Both the position numbers and the translations under genes were made by a program. The notes beneath the pieces are model-generated. The model had not been told where the DNA came from, made no database searches, and was given only the letters and a program-made list of their open reading frames with translations. From positions 47,521 through 111,520 of the forward strand of contig MCAW01000003.1 in the NCBI GenBank assembly GCA_001704575.1: a stretch of DNA of 64,000 nt, written 5' to 3'. This document shows positions 47,397 through 56,634 of this stretch, piece by piece (positions within the stretch are counted from its first letter, which is position 1; each line of letters opens with the position of its first letter). Source of the DNA: Methylophilales bacterium LSUCC0135 (GTDB lineage: Bacteria; Pseudomonadota; Gammaproteobacteria; Burkholderiales; Methylophilaceae).

Positions 47397-48809
47397 ATGA
47401 TTACTGATGCTCTCAAAATACCGGTGGAAACCTTGCCAGAGCTGACGCCCGAGGTGCTCAGAAAGTTTGATGTCTCCGGCCCGCGCTATACCTCATATCC
47501 GACGGCAGACCGTTTTGTCGAAGCTTTCGGCGAAGATGACTATCTGCAGGCGATCGAGCAACGCAACGTGGGAGGTTTGGCCTTGCCGCTATCTCTTTAC
47601 GTGCATATTCCGTTCTGCGAATCGCTCTGCTTCTACTGCGCCTGCAACAAGATCGTCACCAAGCATCATGAACGCTCAGCCGAGTACCTGCGTTATCTGA
47701 CGCGAGAAGTCGACCTGCATGTCAGCAGGCTCGGCCAGGGCCAGACCATCACCCAGTTGCATCTTGGCGGCGGCACGCCTACTTTCTTCAGCGATGACGA
47801 GTTGGATGAGCTGATGGCCATGTTGCGGCGCAATTTCAAGCTCGACCCCGGCGGCGAATATTCGATCGAGATCGACCCGCGCACAGTCACCGAAGCGCGC
47901 CTGGCACGTATTGCAGCCATGGGCTTCAACCGCCTGAGTTTCGGCGTGCAGGATTTTGACCATGAAGTACAAAAAGCCGTGCATCGCATACAACCGGTAG
48001 AGCAGGTATTTGATCTGGTTGCTGCTGCGAGACGCATGGGCTTTCAGTCCGTCAATGTCGATCTGATTTATGGCTTGCCGATGCAGACGGCTGAGTCCTT
48101 TCAGCGCACCCTGAAGCAGGTGGCGGAGCTCCGACCTGATCGCATCGCGCTATATGCCTATGCCCATTTGCCGGAAAGATTCAAGCCGCAACGACGCATC
48201 AACGATTACGAGTTGCCGACAGCCGGCGACAAACTCAGCATGCTGTCGAATGCGGTGGCAGCTTTCCTGAGCAACGGCTATGTTTATGTCGGTATGGATC
48301 ACTTTGCCTTGCCGGAGGACGCGCTGGCGATTGCCAAGCGGCAAGGCAGGTTACATCGCAATTTTCAGGGATACAGCACGCAACCGGATTGCGACCAGAT
48401 CAGTCTGGGTGTATCGGCGATCGGCCGCATCGGACCGACCTATAGCCAGAATGCCAAGACGATAGAAGAATATTACGACATGCTTGATCAGGGCCGTTTG
48501 CCCATCGTGCGCGGATTGCCGTTGACGCGCGACGATCTGGTGCGCCGTGCGGTGATCATGGCCCTGATGTGCCAAGGCAGATTGCAGTATGAGTCCATCA
48601 ATCTGGCCTATCTGATCGATTTCAAGGAATACTTTGAGGCCGAGTTGAAGAGTCTGGAAGTCCTTGCGCGCGATAGCCTGGTCGAACTGGATGCAACAGG
48701 CATTCAGGTGACGGGGCTCGGATGGTATTTTGTCCGCGCAGTCGCCATGGTATTCGACCGCTATCTGCAGGCTGACCGTAATCGCGCCAGATTCTCCAAG
48801 ATCATCTGA
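47397..48809 (+). CDS. hemN: Oxygen-independent coproporphyrinogen III oxidase
   Basis: The 470-residue enzyme has a radical SAM motif CESLCFYCACNKIVTKH (CX3CX2CXC), where the fourth Cys is typical of HemN, after YVHIPF. Other signatures are GGGTPTFFS, EIDPRTVTEARLA and FGVQDFDHEVQKAVHRIQP, and NVDLIYGLPMQT. It decarboxylates coproporphyrinogen III to protoporphyrinogen IX without oxygen. An FNR box and -10 lie upstream. A strong terminator follows the stop. Confidence 0.97.
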   Translation: MITDALKIPVETLPELTPEVLRKFDVSGPRYTSYPTADRFVEAFGEDDYLQAIEQRNVGGLALPLSLYVHIPFCESLCFYCACNKIVTKHHERSAEYLRYLTREVDLHVSRLGQGQTITQLHLGGGTPTFFSDDELDELMAMLRRNFKLDPGGEYSIEIDPRTVTEARLARIAAMGFNRLSFGVQDFDHEVQKAVHRIQPVEQVFDLVAAARRMGFQSVNVDLIYGLPMQTAESFQRTLKQVAELRPDRIALYAYAHLPERFKPQRRINDYELPTAGDKLSMLSNAVAAFLSNGYVYVGMDHFALPEDALAIAKRQGRLHRNFQGYSTQPDCDQISLGVSAIGRIGPTYSQNAKTIEEYYDMLDQGRLPIVRGLPLTRDDLVRRAVIMALMCQGRLQYESINLAYLIDFKEYFEAELKSLEVLARDSLVELDATGIQVTGLGWYFVRAVAMVFDRYLQADRNRARFSKII

Positions 48810-48822
48810 GTTATATGGCTGC

Positions 48823-48862
48823 AAAAAGCCCGCTTGCCGCATGGCAAGCGGGCTTTTTGGTT
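48823..48862 (+). terminator. Intrinsic terminator after hemN
   Basis: AAAAAGCCCGCTTGCC and GGCAAGCGGGCTTTTT form a perfect 16-bp stem around GCAT; the A and T runs on each side make it potentially bidirectional. Confidence 0.9.
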
Positions 48863-48903
48863 TTAATGACTTTGCTATTTTGACCAGATGGTGAACCGAG
48901 GAC

Positions 48904-48935
48904 AAAAAAATGCCTCTTCGTTTGAAAGAAGAGGC
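48904..48935 (-). terminator. Intrinsic terminator after ompW (leftward)
   Basis: On the minus strand, GCCTCTTC and GAAGAGGC form an 8-bp stem with an 8-base loop, followed by A and seven T. It lies 28 bases after the ompW stop. Confidence 0.85.
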
Positions 48936-48962
48936 GAGGGTGGATACTTTTAAAACGCGAGA

Positions 48963-49694
48963 TTAGAAGCGTTTGCCGAAACCGATGCCGACCACCAATG
49001 GATTGATATCCAGCTCGTCGATCTTTTTGTAGTCGCCACCATTTACACTAAGTTTGACGTCAGTTTCAAACCAGATTTTCTTGACGTCAAAGTTGATCAT
49101 CCAGCCATCTTTGAGGTTGATATCGAAACCGGCTTGTAAGGCAGGACCCCACATATTGCGGTCGATACGGATGCGGTGTTCCGTATCTGGAGCAGGGATT
49201 GTGTCTGCAGTTAGGCCATTGTCCATTGCGCGGATGTAAGATACGCCTGCGCCGACATAGGGGTCAAAGGTTTGGTCAGGTCTGAAGTGCCATTGTGCAG
49301 TCAGTGTTGGCGGCAGCAGATTCACTTCGCCTAAGTTTTTATTGGTTACTGCTGCGCCGGGGCCAAGACCAGAGATGCTGACATCATGTTTAGTGCCGAG
49401 CGCGAGGATCAACTCTAGGGCAATGTTTTTGGTCACATAATAGGAAATATCTAACTCTGGAATGGTATTGCTATCGACGCTTAGATTGGCATTGTTATTG
49501 GCATAAAGAGTTTCAGCGCCCGGATTGCCCAGCAAGTCTGGGTAAGCTTTGTTCGTCTGCTCGCCCAGCTTACTGCTTTCACTGGGGTTGATGTTCACCG
49601 CTCTCAGGCGTACTACCCAGTCGCCTTGCTCGGCAAAAGCGAAATTAGGGGTCAATGCAGCTGCCAGTGCAACAGCCAACATGGTTTTTTTCAT
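48963..49694 (-). CDS. ompW: OmpW family outer-membrane protein
   Basis: The 243-residue protein has a signal peptide (TMLAVALAAALTPNFAFA) and an OmpW eight-stranded barrel: WVVRLRAVNINPSESS near the start, ELDISYYVTKNIALELILALGT, LPPTLTAQWHFRPDQTFDPYVGAG and the C-terminal aromatic GIGFGKRF. OmpW proteins take up small hydrophobic molecules and are often induced by low oxygen. An FNR box lies 75 bases upstream with a TAGAAT -10 at ideal spacing. Confidence 0.93.
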   Translation of the reverse strand: MKKTMLAVALAAALTPNFAFAEQGDWVVRLRAVNINPSESSKLGEQTNKAYPDLLGNPGAETLYANNNANLSVDSNTIPELDISYYVTKNIALELILALGTKHDVSISGLGPGAAVTNKNLGEVNLLPPTLTAQWHFRPDQTFDPYVGAGVSYIRAMDNGLTADTIPAPDTEHRIRIDRNMWGPALQAGFDINLKDGWMINFDVKKIWFETDVKLSVNGGDYKKIDELDINPLVVGIGFGKRF

Positions 49695-49740
49695 TTCAAG
49701 GTCTCCCGTGCAATCAGTGGTTAATTCATAGGTTGAGCGT

Positions 49741-49746
49741 ATTCTA
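49741..49746 (-). promoter_or_regulatory. Predicted -10 box of ompW
   Basis: TAGAAT on the minus strand matches TATAAT at five of six bases. It is centred 32 bases downstream of the FNR box centre at 49775, the usual spacing for FNR-activated promoters. Confidence 0.6.
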
Positions 49747-49768
49747 GGTCTCTAAAACCATGATGGGA

Positions 49769-49782
49769 TTGATGTAAATCAA
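49769..49782. promoter_or_regulatory. FNR box upstream of ompW
   Basis: TTGAT-GTAA-ATCAA is a perfect FNR consensus. Spacing to the leftward TAGAAT box points to ompW; the rightward DUF2788 gene starts 75 bases away and could also be affected. Confidence 0.8.
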
Positions 49783-49857
49783 TAAAGCGTGCTTTAGCGC
49801 TTGAACGCAGGCCAAAGACTCAGCAGAATCGGTGCTCTAGCGGATTTGAGAGCAAAC

Positions 49858-50082
49858 ATGCAAACAACAGTGATGGGGCTGACCGAAGCCCAGATGACGG
49901 AAATCGGCATGACGCTGGGCGTGGGCGGGCTGATGATCATGATGCTGTTGATCGTTGCGCATCTTGCCTGGGAATCGCGGGCCGGTAAATTCGGTACTTT
50001 TGTGCTGTTTCTCGGCCTCACGCTGGGCCTGGTGGGGTTTACCGCCAAATACGTGATTCAGCTGACGCTGGGGATTGAATGA
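49858..50082 (+). CDS. DUF2788 family small membrane protein
   Basis: From the ATG at 49858 the protein is 74 residues with two hydrophobic segments, VGGLMIMMLLIVAHLAW and GTFVLFLGLTLGLVGFTAKYVIQL, and the block GLTEAQMTEIGMTLGVG that marks DUF2788. The family has no assigned function. A frame from 49801 would add 19 residues without family support. It abuts the convergent MacB-like gene with no gap. Confidence 0.82.
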   Translation: MQTTVMGLTEAQMTEIGMTLGVGGLMIMMLLIVAHLAWESRAGKFGTFVLFLGLTLGLVGFTAKYVIQLTLGIE

Positions 50083-51303
50083 TTACTGGTATCTGAGCGC
50101 TTCGATCGGGTTCATGCGTGCCGCCTTGCGGGCAGGGTAGAAGCCGAAGAAGATGCCGACAGCGGCAGCGACGGCAAATGCAGTGGCGACGGCGTTGCTG
50201 GAAATGACGACGGCTGCGCCAGTCAGAAGGTTGACCAGCAGGGCGCCGCCTATGCCGAGCAAAAGTCCGATCAGACAGCCTGCCACCGAGATCATGATGG
50301 CCTCCAGCAGAAACTGCTGCATGATGTCGCGTTCTCTTGCCCCGATTGCCATGCGGATGCCAATTTCTCGGGTACGCTCGGTCACCGACACCAGCATGAT
50401 GTTCATGATGCCGATACCGCCGACCAGCAGGGAAACCGAAGCGATAGCGCCCAGCAGCAGCGACATGGTACGCGTGGTTTCGGCAGCCGATTCGGCAGCG
50501 GCTGTCAGATTGCGTATGAAAAAGTCATCTTCATCACCATCCCGCAACTTGTGACGCTGACGCAGCAGGCTGGTCATGCCGTTCTCGGCCATGGCCATGG
50601 CCTCCGGACTTTCGCCCTGTACCATCAGCATGCGCACGCTGTCGGGGAACTGCGCGCCGAACAGTTTCCGTTGCGCGCTAGTCAGCGGCACGATGATGGT
50701 GTCATCCTGATCGCGGCCATCCAGACTCTGACCCTTGCTCTCCAGAACGCCAAGAACAACGAAAGGTGCCTGTTTGATGCGGATGGTCTTGCCAACCGGG
50801 TCGGTATCACCGAACAGGTTGTCGACCACGGTCCTGCCGATCAGCGCGACGCGCGTAGCGGAGCGGATATCCGAATCAGAAAAGCTGTAGCCATCCTTCA
50901 GGCTCCATGCGCGCACGTCGAGGTAATCCGGCGTGGTGCCGATAATACTGGTCGCCCAGTTATTGGCGCCGAAAATCACCTGCGCGTTGCCGAAGCTGAC
51001 CGGTGCAACTGCTTTTACGCCCTCCAGCATGGTGATCGCTTCGCCATCCTGTACCGTCAGTGATGCGGCATTACCACCCCCGAGTCTGGCTCCGCTGGCG
51101 GTTCTTGAACCTGCAAGCACAATGAACAGGTTGCTGCCCATGGCGTTGATCGACTGCTTGACGGATTCCTGCGCACCCTGGCCGATCGCCATCATCAATA
51201 CGACCGCGCTCACGCCGATGATCATGCCGAGCATGGTGAGAAAAGTGCGCAGGCGGTTTGCGCCCATAGCGTGCCAGGCTTCTCCGAGCATCGCACCGAA
51301 CAT
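50083..51303 (-). CDS. MacB-like ABC transporter permease
   Basis: This 406-residue protein has the FtsX/MacB layout: an N-terminal helix (LTMLGMIIGVSAVVLMMAIG), a periplasmic domain of about 220 residues, and three C-terminal helices, with GGIGIMNIMLVSVTERTREIG and the ending FGFYPARKAARMNPIEALRYQ. These are typical mechanotransmission-type permeases. It overlaps the ATPase gene by 1 base (ATG of permease at 51303) and forms an operon TolC-adaptor-ATPase-permease. The cargo is unknown. Confidence 0.93.
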   Translation of the reverse strand: MFGAMLGEAWHAMGANRLRTFLTMLGMIIGVSAVVLMMAIGQGAQESVKQSINAMGSNLFIVLAGSRTASGARLGGGNAASLTVQDGEAITMLEGVKAVAPVSFGNAQVIFGANNWATSIIGTTPDYLDVRAWSLKDGYSFSDSDIRSATRVALIGRTVVDNLFGDTDPVGKTIRIKQAPFVVLGVLESKGQSLDGRDQDDTIIVPLTSAQRKLFGAQFPDSVRMLMVQGESPEAMAMAENGMTSLLRQRHKLRDGDEDDFFIRNLTAAAESAAETTRTMSLLLGAIASVSLLVGGIGIMNIMLVSVTERTREIGIRMAIGARERDIMQQFLLEAIMISVAGCLIGLLLGIGGALLVNLLTGAAVVISSNAVATAFAVAAAVGIFFGFYPARKAARMNPIEALRYQ

Positions 51304-52025
51304 CAGGCTGTCTCCGCTTCTGCTCGGGAGGGCGCTTCTGTTGCAGGCGCGTCATGCACGATGCGTCCGTCCAGAAAGCGCACCTGGCGTCTCGCGTGGC
51401 TGGCGATATCGGCTTCGTGCGTGACGATGATGATGGTGATGCCTTCCTCGTTCAATTCGGCAAAAAGCCGCATGATGTCTTCACTGGTTTTGCTGTCGAG
51501 ATTGCCGGTCGGTTCGTCGGCGAGGATCAGTCTCGGCCGGTTGATCAAGGCACGGGCAATGGCGATGCGCTGTTGTTGTCCGCCGGAAATCTGGTTCGGC
51601 ATGGAAGCCGGATATTTGCCAAGTCCGACTTTTTCCAGCAGCACGCGAGCCCGCTCGTGCCTCACCTTTTTATCCGTTCCGGCATACACCAGCGGCAGGG
51701 CGATGTTGTCCAGCAGGTTGGAGCGCGTCAGCAGATTGAAGCCCTGAAAGACGAACCCTATGGTCTGGTTGCGGATTTGTGCGAGCTGGTTGCTGTCGAG
51801 TTCCGCGACCGGGTGGCAGTCGAGCACGTATTCGCCGCTGGTCGGTTTGTCGAGACAGCCCAGAATATTCATGAAAGTGGATTTGCCGGAGCCAGATGGC
51901 CCCATGATGGCAACATATTCACCTGCAGATATTGAGACGTTGACGTTTTTCAGCACCGGAAACGGGCCGAGCGCAGTCTCATAATCCTTGCACAGATCGG
52001 TGACCCTGATGATCGGTGATGACAT
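51303..52025 (-). CDS. ABC transporter ATP-binding protein (MacB-type)
   Basis: The 240-residue ATPase has Walker A GPSGSGKSTFMNILG, signature ISGGQQQRIAIARAL, Walker B LILADEPTGNLDS and the H-loop in THEADIASHARR. It is the LolD/MacB-type ATPase that partners FtsX-like permeases. In classic MacB the ATPase and permease are one chain; here they are separate genes. It overlaps the adaptor gene by 1 base. Confidence 0.95.
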   Translation of the reverse strand: MSSPIIRVTDLCKDYETALGPFPVLKNVNVSISAGEYVAIMGPSGSGKSTFMNILGCLDKPTSGEYVLDCHPVAELDSNQLAQIRNQTIGFVFQGFNLLTRSNLLDNIALPLVYAGTDKKVRHERARVLLEKVGLGKYPASMPNQISGGQQQRIAIARALINRPRLILADEPTGNLDSKTSEDIMRLFAELNEEGITIIIVTHEADIASHARRQVRFLDGRIVHDAPATEAPSRAEAETA

Positions 52026-53203
52026 CAGAACATCCTGAATCGCATTGTGCTGCCTGCGGATGGGCTTTGCGCGCTGGTATCGGCGACGACGACCTTGTCA
52101 CCCGGTTTCAGCTGGTCACTTTCTATCTCTGTCATGCGGCCATCGGTAATACCGGTTCTGACCGGCACTGCCACCAAAATCGCCCGGTTCTTTTCTGTGC
52201 GCAGCACGTGAAGCTTTCCACTGCCCAGGTGATTGGCTGCCGTTGCGGGCTCCTGCGGCGAACTGTGCTGTACCGCCGTGTCATCGTCGTTTGCCGGCTT
52301 GAAGCGTAGCGCGGCATTGGGTGCCAGCAGCACGTTCTGCCGGTTGGCGATCTCGATGCTGACATACGCGGTCATGCCCGGCAGCAGGATTTCATCCGGA
52401 TTATCGACCGAGATGACGACGTCGTAGGTGACGACATTCGAGGTAATGGTCGGGTTGAGGCGCAACTGCTTGACCACACCTTCAAAGCTGCGGTTGGGAA
52501 AGGCATCGACATTGAATTTTGCCCGCTGACCTTCCTTGATGTTGCCGATATCGGCTTCGGCAAAACTGGAATTGATCTGCATCTTGGAAAGATCCTGCGC
52601 GATTCTGATCAGCTCTGGTGTCTGAAAGCTGGCGGCGACTGTCTGGCCGACATCGACGACACGGTCGATGACGACGCCGGAGACCGGCGAGCGGATGATG
52701 GAGTAATCCAGATTTGTCTGGTCGCGCTTCAGTTGCGCCCGCGCGGTTTCCAGTTGAGCGCGGGCGGATTTCAGGGCTTGTACGGCCTGATCGAGCTCTT
52801 GCCGGGAGACGTATTCCTGTTCGTAAAGCGAGCGGATGCGTGCTTCGTTGGCAGCCGCCAGGTCGACCGAGGCCTGAATGTTGCGGATGTTGCCCATGGT
52901 TTGCGCGATCTGTGCGGTAAACAGGGAATCATCCAGCTCCAGCAGTATCTGGCCCTGTTCCACGCGATCGTTATAGTCGACGTAAAGCTTGCTGACGCGG
53001 CCGGAAACCTGCGTACCGACACTGATGACGGTAACGGGGTTCAGCGTACCGTTGGCAGAAACGCTCTGGGCCACATCGCCGCGCATGATTTCCTGCTGGC
53101 GGTAGCGTTCGTCAGGTTTCGCATGCCGGTTTTGCAAATATACATAGCCGCCGCCTGCCAATATTGCGGCAATGATGAGCGAGCTGAGAATTTTCTTTGT
53201 CAT
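52025..53203 (-). CDS. Efflux periplasmic adaptor (MacA-like, HlyD family)
   Basis: The 392-residue protein has an N-terminal membrane anchor (KILSSLIIAAILAGGGYVYL), the lipoyl/barrel-sandwich segment (GTLNPVTVISVGTQVSGRVSKLYVD), a coiled-coil hairpin (residues 100-170, with ARAQLETARAQLKRDQ) and a beta-barrel end. This is the MacA arrangement linking ABC permease to TolC. It is translationally coupled to the ATPase and preceded by a TolC-type gene 55 bases away. Confidence 0.92.
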   Translation of the reverse strand: MTKKILSSLIIAAILAGGGYVYLQNRHAKPDERYRQQEIMRGDVAQSVSANGTLNPVTVISVGTQVSGRVSKLYVDYNDRVEQGQILLELDDSLFTAQIAQTMGNIRNIQASVDLAAANEARIRSLYEQEYVSRQELDQAVQALKSARAQLETARAQLKRDQTNLDYSIIRSPVSGVVIDRVVDVGQTVAASFQTPELIRIAQDLSKMQINSSFAEADIGNIKEGQRAKFNVDAFPNRSFEGVVKQLRLNPTITSNVVTYDVVISVDNPDEILLPGMTAYVSIEIANRQNVLLAPNAALRFKPANDDDTAVQHSSPQEPATAANHLGSGKLHVLRTEKNRAILVAVPVRTGITDGRMTEIESDQLKPGDKVVVADTSAQSPSAGSTMRFRMF

Positions 53204-53258
53204 GCGCTGGTTTCCCCGGGGTTCATGCGGACGTTATATGGCGACATTTCAGTCATGC

Positions 53259-54731
53259 TCATGGACTGCCCAATGCTGAAACTGTGCCGTCCGGCAAGGA
53301 TTGGATCATGGCGTTGTCGAGATTGCCCATGGCTTGCGCCAGGCTGGCTCTGGCCACGCTCCATTCGAGCTCGGCGCCGATCTTTTGCTGCCTGGCGCCT
53401 GCCAGCGCGCTTTGCGCGTTGAGTGTGTCGAGAATGTTACTGACACCGGCCTTGTAGCGGCCAAGCGCGACGCGTGAGGATTCCTCCGCGCTTTGCAGCA
53501 GCACAGTTGCAGCGCGCACCGATTGATTGGCTGTCATCAGGCGCTGATAGGCGCTCCAGACGTCCAGCGATATCTGCAGTCTCAGGCGGTCGCGCTGAGC
53601 GGCGCGGGTTTCCGCCAACGCTTCGGCGCTGCGAATACGGTAGCTTGGCGCGTAGCCTTCGAACAAGGGAATGCTGATGTTGAGGCCGATCGAACCGGTG
53701 TTGCTGGACGACAGATCACTGCCGTTTTGCGAGCTGTTGGAGACGCCCAGTGAAATGGTCGGCTTGGCGGCTGCACGACTGGCTGTGATACTGGCCTCGG
53801 CTGCTTTCAGCTGCGCTTCGCTGGCGATCAAGTCGGGCCGGCGTTGACGTGCTTGCTCGATCAGGCTGCCGATATCCTGCTCCATGGATTGGTCAACGTT
53901 TGCAGCTGATCGAGGCGCAAGTTTCAAACTCTGGTTTGCATCCAGCCCCATGATATTGGCCAGGCTGCCATAAGCGGTTCTGAGACTGCCTTCAGCGCTG
54001 ATGCGGTTGAGCGTGGCCTGCGCGTAAGCGGTTTGCGCCTGCAGTTTGTCCGCCGGCGTCGCTACACCAGCCTTGTAGCGCGCCTCTGCCGCCTTGAAAC
54101 TTTCTTCGCTGGCGCGTTCCGATTCCTGCGCTGCCTGCAGTGAAGCAATGCCGGCCTGCGTCTGATAGTAGGCGTCGATAGCGGCCAGCAGTACATTCTG
54201 GATGACGCTGTTCTGGCTTGCACTCGCCGCCAGCAGCAGCTGGCGTGCGTTTTCAAGATTGGCGTCGCGGTTGCCGAAGTCGTACAGCAGATAGGATGCG
54301 ACCAGATTATTGCTAAGATTGGTGTACGGGTTGTCGCGCAGCGCCGATTGCGGGCTGGCAACATTGAGATTGGTGGAAAAGGTGTTGTTGAGCGATGGGA
54401 GGTAGGCGGATTTTGCGATTCCCAGCAGTGCGGCCTGCTGCCTCGCGCTGGCCCATGCTTCACGCGTCTGCGGGTTGTTGCAGAGTGCCGAGCTGGCGAC
54501 ATCTGCCAGTGTGAGCGGATTGCTCAAGTCTGCAGCTACACATGCATGACCGCGCGCTTCGTCCAGATAAGCTGCAGGGATGGCAGGCGGAGCAAGCAGC
54601 TCGGTTTGCAACGGGTCGCCGTCATCGTACCAGAGGCTGTTTCCGGCGTGCGCCAGCGGCATCTGCGTCAGCATGAGGCTGAACAGGGAAATGGTTGCCA
54701 TGGCGTAAGCTTGGAATCTTGCAATCAACAT
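53259..54731 (-). CDS. TolC family outer-membrane efflux protein
   Basis: From the ATG at 54731 the protein is 490 residues with a signal peptide (MATISLFSLMLTQMPLAHA). Two repeated TolC halves show long helices (LENARQLLLAASASQNSVIQNVLLAAIDAYYQ; RLRLQISLDVWSAYQRLM, each part of residues 170-210 and 360-410). It forms the trimeric outer-membrane channel of the tripartite pump with the adaptor, ATPase and permease genes behind it. An upstream frame to 54827 adds 32 residues without a signal. The transported substrate is unknown. Confidence 0.9.
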   Translation of the reverse strand: MLIARFQAYAMATISLFSLMLTQMPLAHAGNSLWYDDGDPLQTELLAPPAIPAAYLDEARGHACVAADLSNPLTLADVASSALCNNPQTREAWASARQQAALLGIAKSAYLPSLNNTFSTNLNVASPQSALRDNPYTNLSNNLVASYLLYDFGNRDANLENARQLLLAASASQNSVIQNVLLAAIDAYYQTQAGIASLQAAQESERASEESFKAAEARYKAGVATPADKLQAQTAYAQATLNRISAEGSLRTAYGSLANIMGLDANQSLKLAPRSAANVDQSMEQDIGSLIEQARQRRPDLIASEAQLKAAEASITASRAAAKPTISLGVSNSSQNGSDLSSSNTGSIGLNISIPLFEGYAPSYRIRSAEALAETRAAQRDRLRLQISLDVWSAYQRLMTANQSVRAATVLLQSAEESSRVALGRYKAGVSNILDTLNAQSALAGARQQKIGAELEWSVARASLAQAMGNLDNAMIQSLPDGTVSALGSP

Positions 54732-54910
54732 CTGTTTTGGCGTGATCTTCGAGTATGCGATTTTGAATAGTGTGATTCTCGGCTGCGTATCAGCCTGACG
54801 CCGGATAACCGGGGCGCCACACCTCAACTCTCAACCTTCAAGTCTTAACTATAGAGACGCGTTGACCTGTTTGGTTCAGGCAGCAACAGGATACCGCCTG
54901 ACCAGATTGC

Positions 54911-56503
54911 TTACAGTCCCTGGCTTGCCAGATAGTCTTCGTAATTGCCGTGGTAATCGACAATGCCGTCCGGCTTGATTTCGAGAATGCGGGTGGCGAT
55001 GGAGCTGACGAACTCGCGGTCGTGGCTGACGAAGAAGAGGGTACCCTTATACCGGTCCAGGGCGGTATTGAGAGCCTCGATCGACTCCATGTCCATGTGA
55101 TTGGTCGGTTCGTCCATCAGCAGCACGTTGGTGCGTTGCAGCATGAGGCGGCCATACAGCATGCGGCCTTTTTCACCACCGGAGAGCACCTTGACCGATT
55201 TTTTCGTGTCTTCGCCGGAAAACAGCAAGCGACCCAGCATACTGCGCACGGCCTGGTCGTCGTCGCCCTCCTGCGTGAAGCGCGTCATCCAGTCGAACAA
55301 GGTTTCGCCCTCATCGAATTCGTATTCGTGATCCTGCGCGAAATAGCCGAGCTTGGCTTTTTCAGCCCATTTGATCGCCCCGTGATTGGGCTGCAGATCG
55401 CCCGCCAGACAACGCAGCAGTGTGGTCTTGCCGATGCCGTTTTCGCCGATGATGGCGATTTTTTCACCGGCTTCGACCATCAAGTTGAAATCGTTGAACA
55501 ATGGTTTGTCGAAACCATGTGAAAGCTTCTGCACTTCCAGCGCGTTGCGATGCAGTTTTTCCTTGTCGTCGAATTCGAAGCGGATGAACGGATACTGGCG
55601 CGAAGAAGGCTTGAATTCCTCAATCTTGATCTTGTCGATCATCTTCAAGCGGCTGGTCGCCTGCTTGGCCTTGGATTTGTTGGCCGAGAACCGGCGCACG
55701 AAATCCTGCAGTTCGGCGACTTTTTCCTTGGCGCGGGCGTTGTCCTTGGCCTGCTGCGCGCGCGCCTGGCTGGCGGCCTCCATGTAATCGTCATAAGTGC
55801 CCGGATATACCGTCAGCTTGCCGTAATCCATGTCGGCGGTATGTGTGCAGACCTGATTAAGAAAGTGGCGGTCGTGCGAAATGATGATCATCGTGCAATC
55901 GCGGTTGTTGAGCACGTCTTCCAGCCAACGGATGGTGTTGATGTCGAGGTTGTTGGTCGGCTCGTCCAGCAGCAGGATATCGGGGTTGGCGAAAAGGGCC
56001 TGCGCCAGCAGCACGCGCAGCTTCCAGCCCGGGGCGATTGCGCTCATCGGGCCGTTGTGCTGTTCGGTCGGAATGCCGACCCCCAGCAGCAGCTCGCCAG
56101 CGCGCGACTCGGCGGTATAGCCGTCATACTCGGCAAAAACGCCTTCCAGTTCGGCCGCACGCATGTAATCGTCTTCGGTCGCTTCCGGGTTCATGTAGAT
56201 GGCGTTTTTCTCGATATTCGCCTTCCACATCTGCTCATGGCCCATCATCACCACATCCAGCACGCGCTCGTCTTCATAGGCAAACTGATCCTGACGCAGC
56301 CATGCCATGCGCTCGTTGCTGTCGATGGTGACATTGCCTGCACTGGGCTCCAGCACGCCGGCAAGAATTTTCATGAAAGTGGATTTACCGCAACCGTTGG
56401 CGCCGATGAGACCGTAACGATTGCCTTCGCCGAATTTGACCGAGACATTCTCGAACAGCGGCTTGGCGCCGAATTGCATGGTGATGTTGTTGCTGATTAA
56501 CAA
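54911..56503 (-). CDS. ybiT: ABC-F family ATPase (YbiT-type)
   Basis: The 530-residue protein has two ABC domains without membrane helices: Walker [15 protein letters not shown] and [14 protein letters not shown], with Walker [13 protein letters not shown] and [12 protein letters not shown]. The opening [21 protein letters not shown] and the linker ([16 protein letters not shown], the P-site tRNA motif) suit YbiT among the ABC-F proteins. These bind the ribosomal E site and modulate translation. A palindromic repeat lies just upstream. Confidence 0.93.
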   Translation of the reverse strand: MLISNNITMQFGAKPLFENVSVKFGEGNRYGLIGANGCGKSTFMKILAGVLEPSAGNVTIDSNERMAWLRQDQFAYEDERVLDVVMMGHEQMWKANIEKNAIYMNPEATEDDYMRAAELEGVFAEYDGYTAESRAGELLLGVGIPTEQHNGPMSAIAPGWKLRVLLAQALFANPDILLLDEPTNNLDINTIRWLEDVLNNRDCTMIIISHDRHFLNQVCTHTADMDYGKLTVYPGTYDDYMEAASQARAQQAKDNARAKEKVAELQDFVRRFSANKSKAKQATSRLKMIDKIKIEEFKPSSRQYPFIRFEFDDKEKLHRNALEVQKLSHGFDKPLFNDFNLMVEAGEKIAIIGENGIGKTTLLRCLAGDLQPNHGAIKWAEKAKLGYFAQDHEYEFDEGETLFDWMTRFTQEGDDDQAVRSMLGRLLFSGEDTKKSVKVLSGGEKGRMLYGRLMLQRTNVLLMDEPTNHMDMESIEALNTALDRYKGTLFFVSHDREFVSSIATRILEIKPDGIVDYHGNYEDYLASQGL

Positions 56504-56525
56504 TGGATTTCCTTAATAAATGGCC

Positions 56526-56615
56526 GCGGATGCACGCGGATAAACACAGATATCCCGGGCAGGAAAATGGATAATGTCCCGAATTTTACATCTGCGTTCA
56601 TCGGCGTTTATCTGC
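56526..56615. repeat. Palindromic intergenic repeat (ATCTGCG type)
   Basis: The left arm GCGGATGCACGCGGATAAAC (then ACAGAT) and the right arm ATCTGCGTTCATCGGCGTTT (then ATCTGC) form an imperfect inverted repeat around a 38-base centre. It differs in sequence from the CACAGAG family but is similar in size and design. It lies between ybiT and the nitroreductase. Confidence 0.75.
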
Positions 56616-56634
56616 AGTTAAATTACTTTTACTA

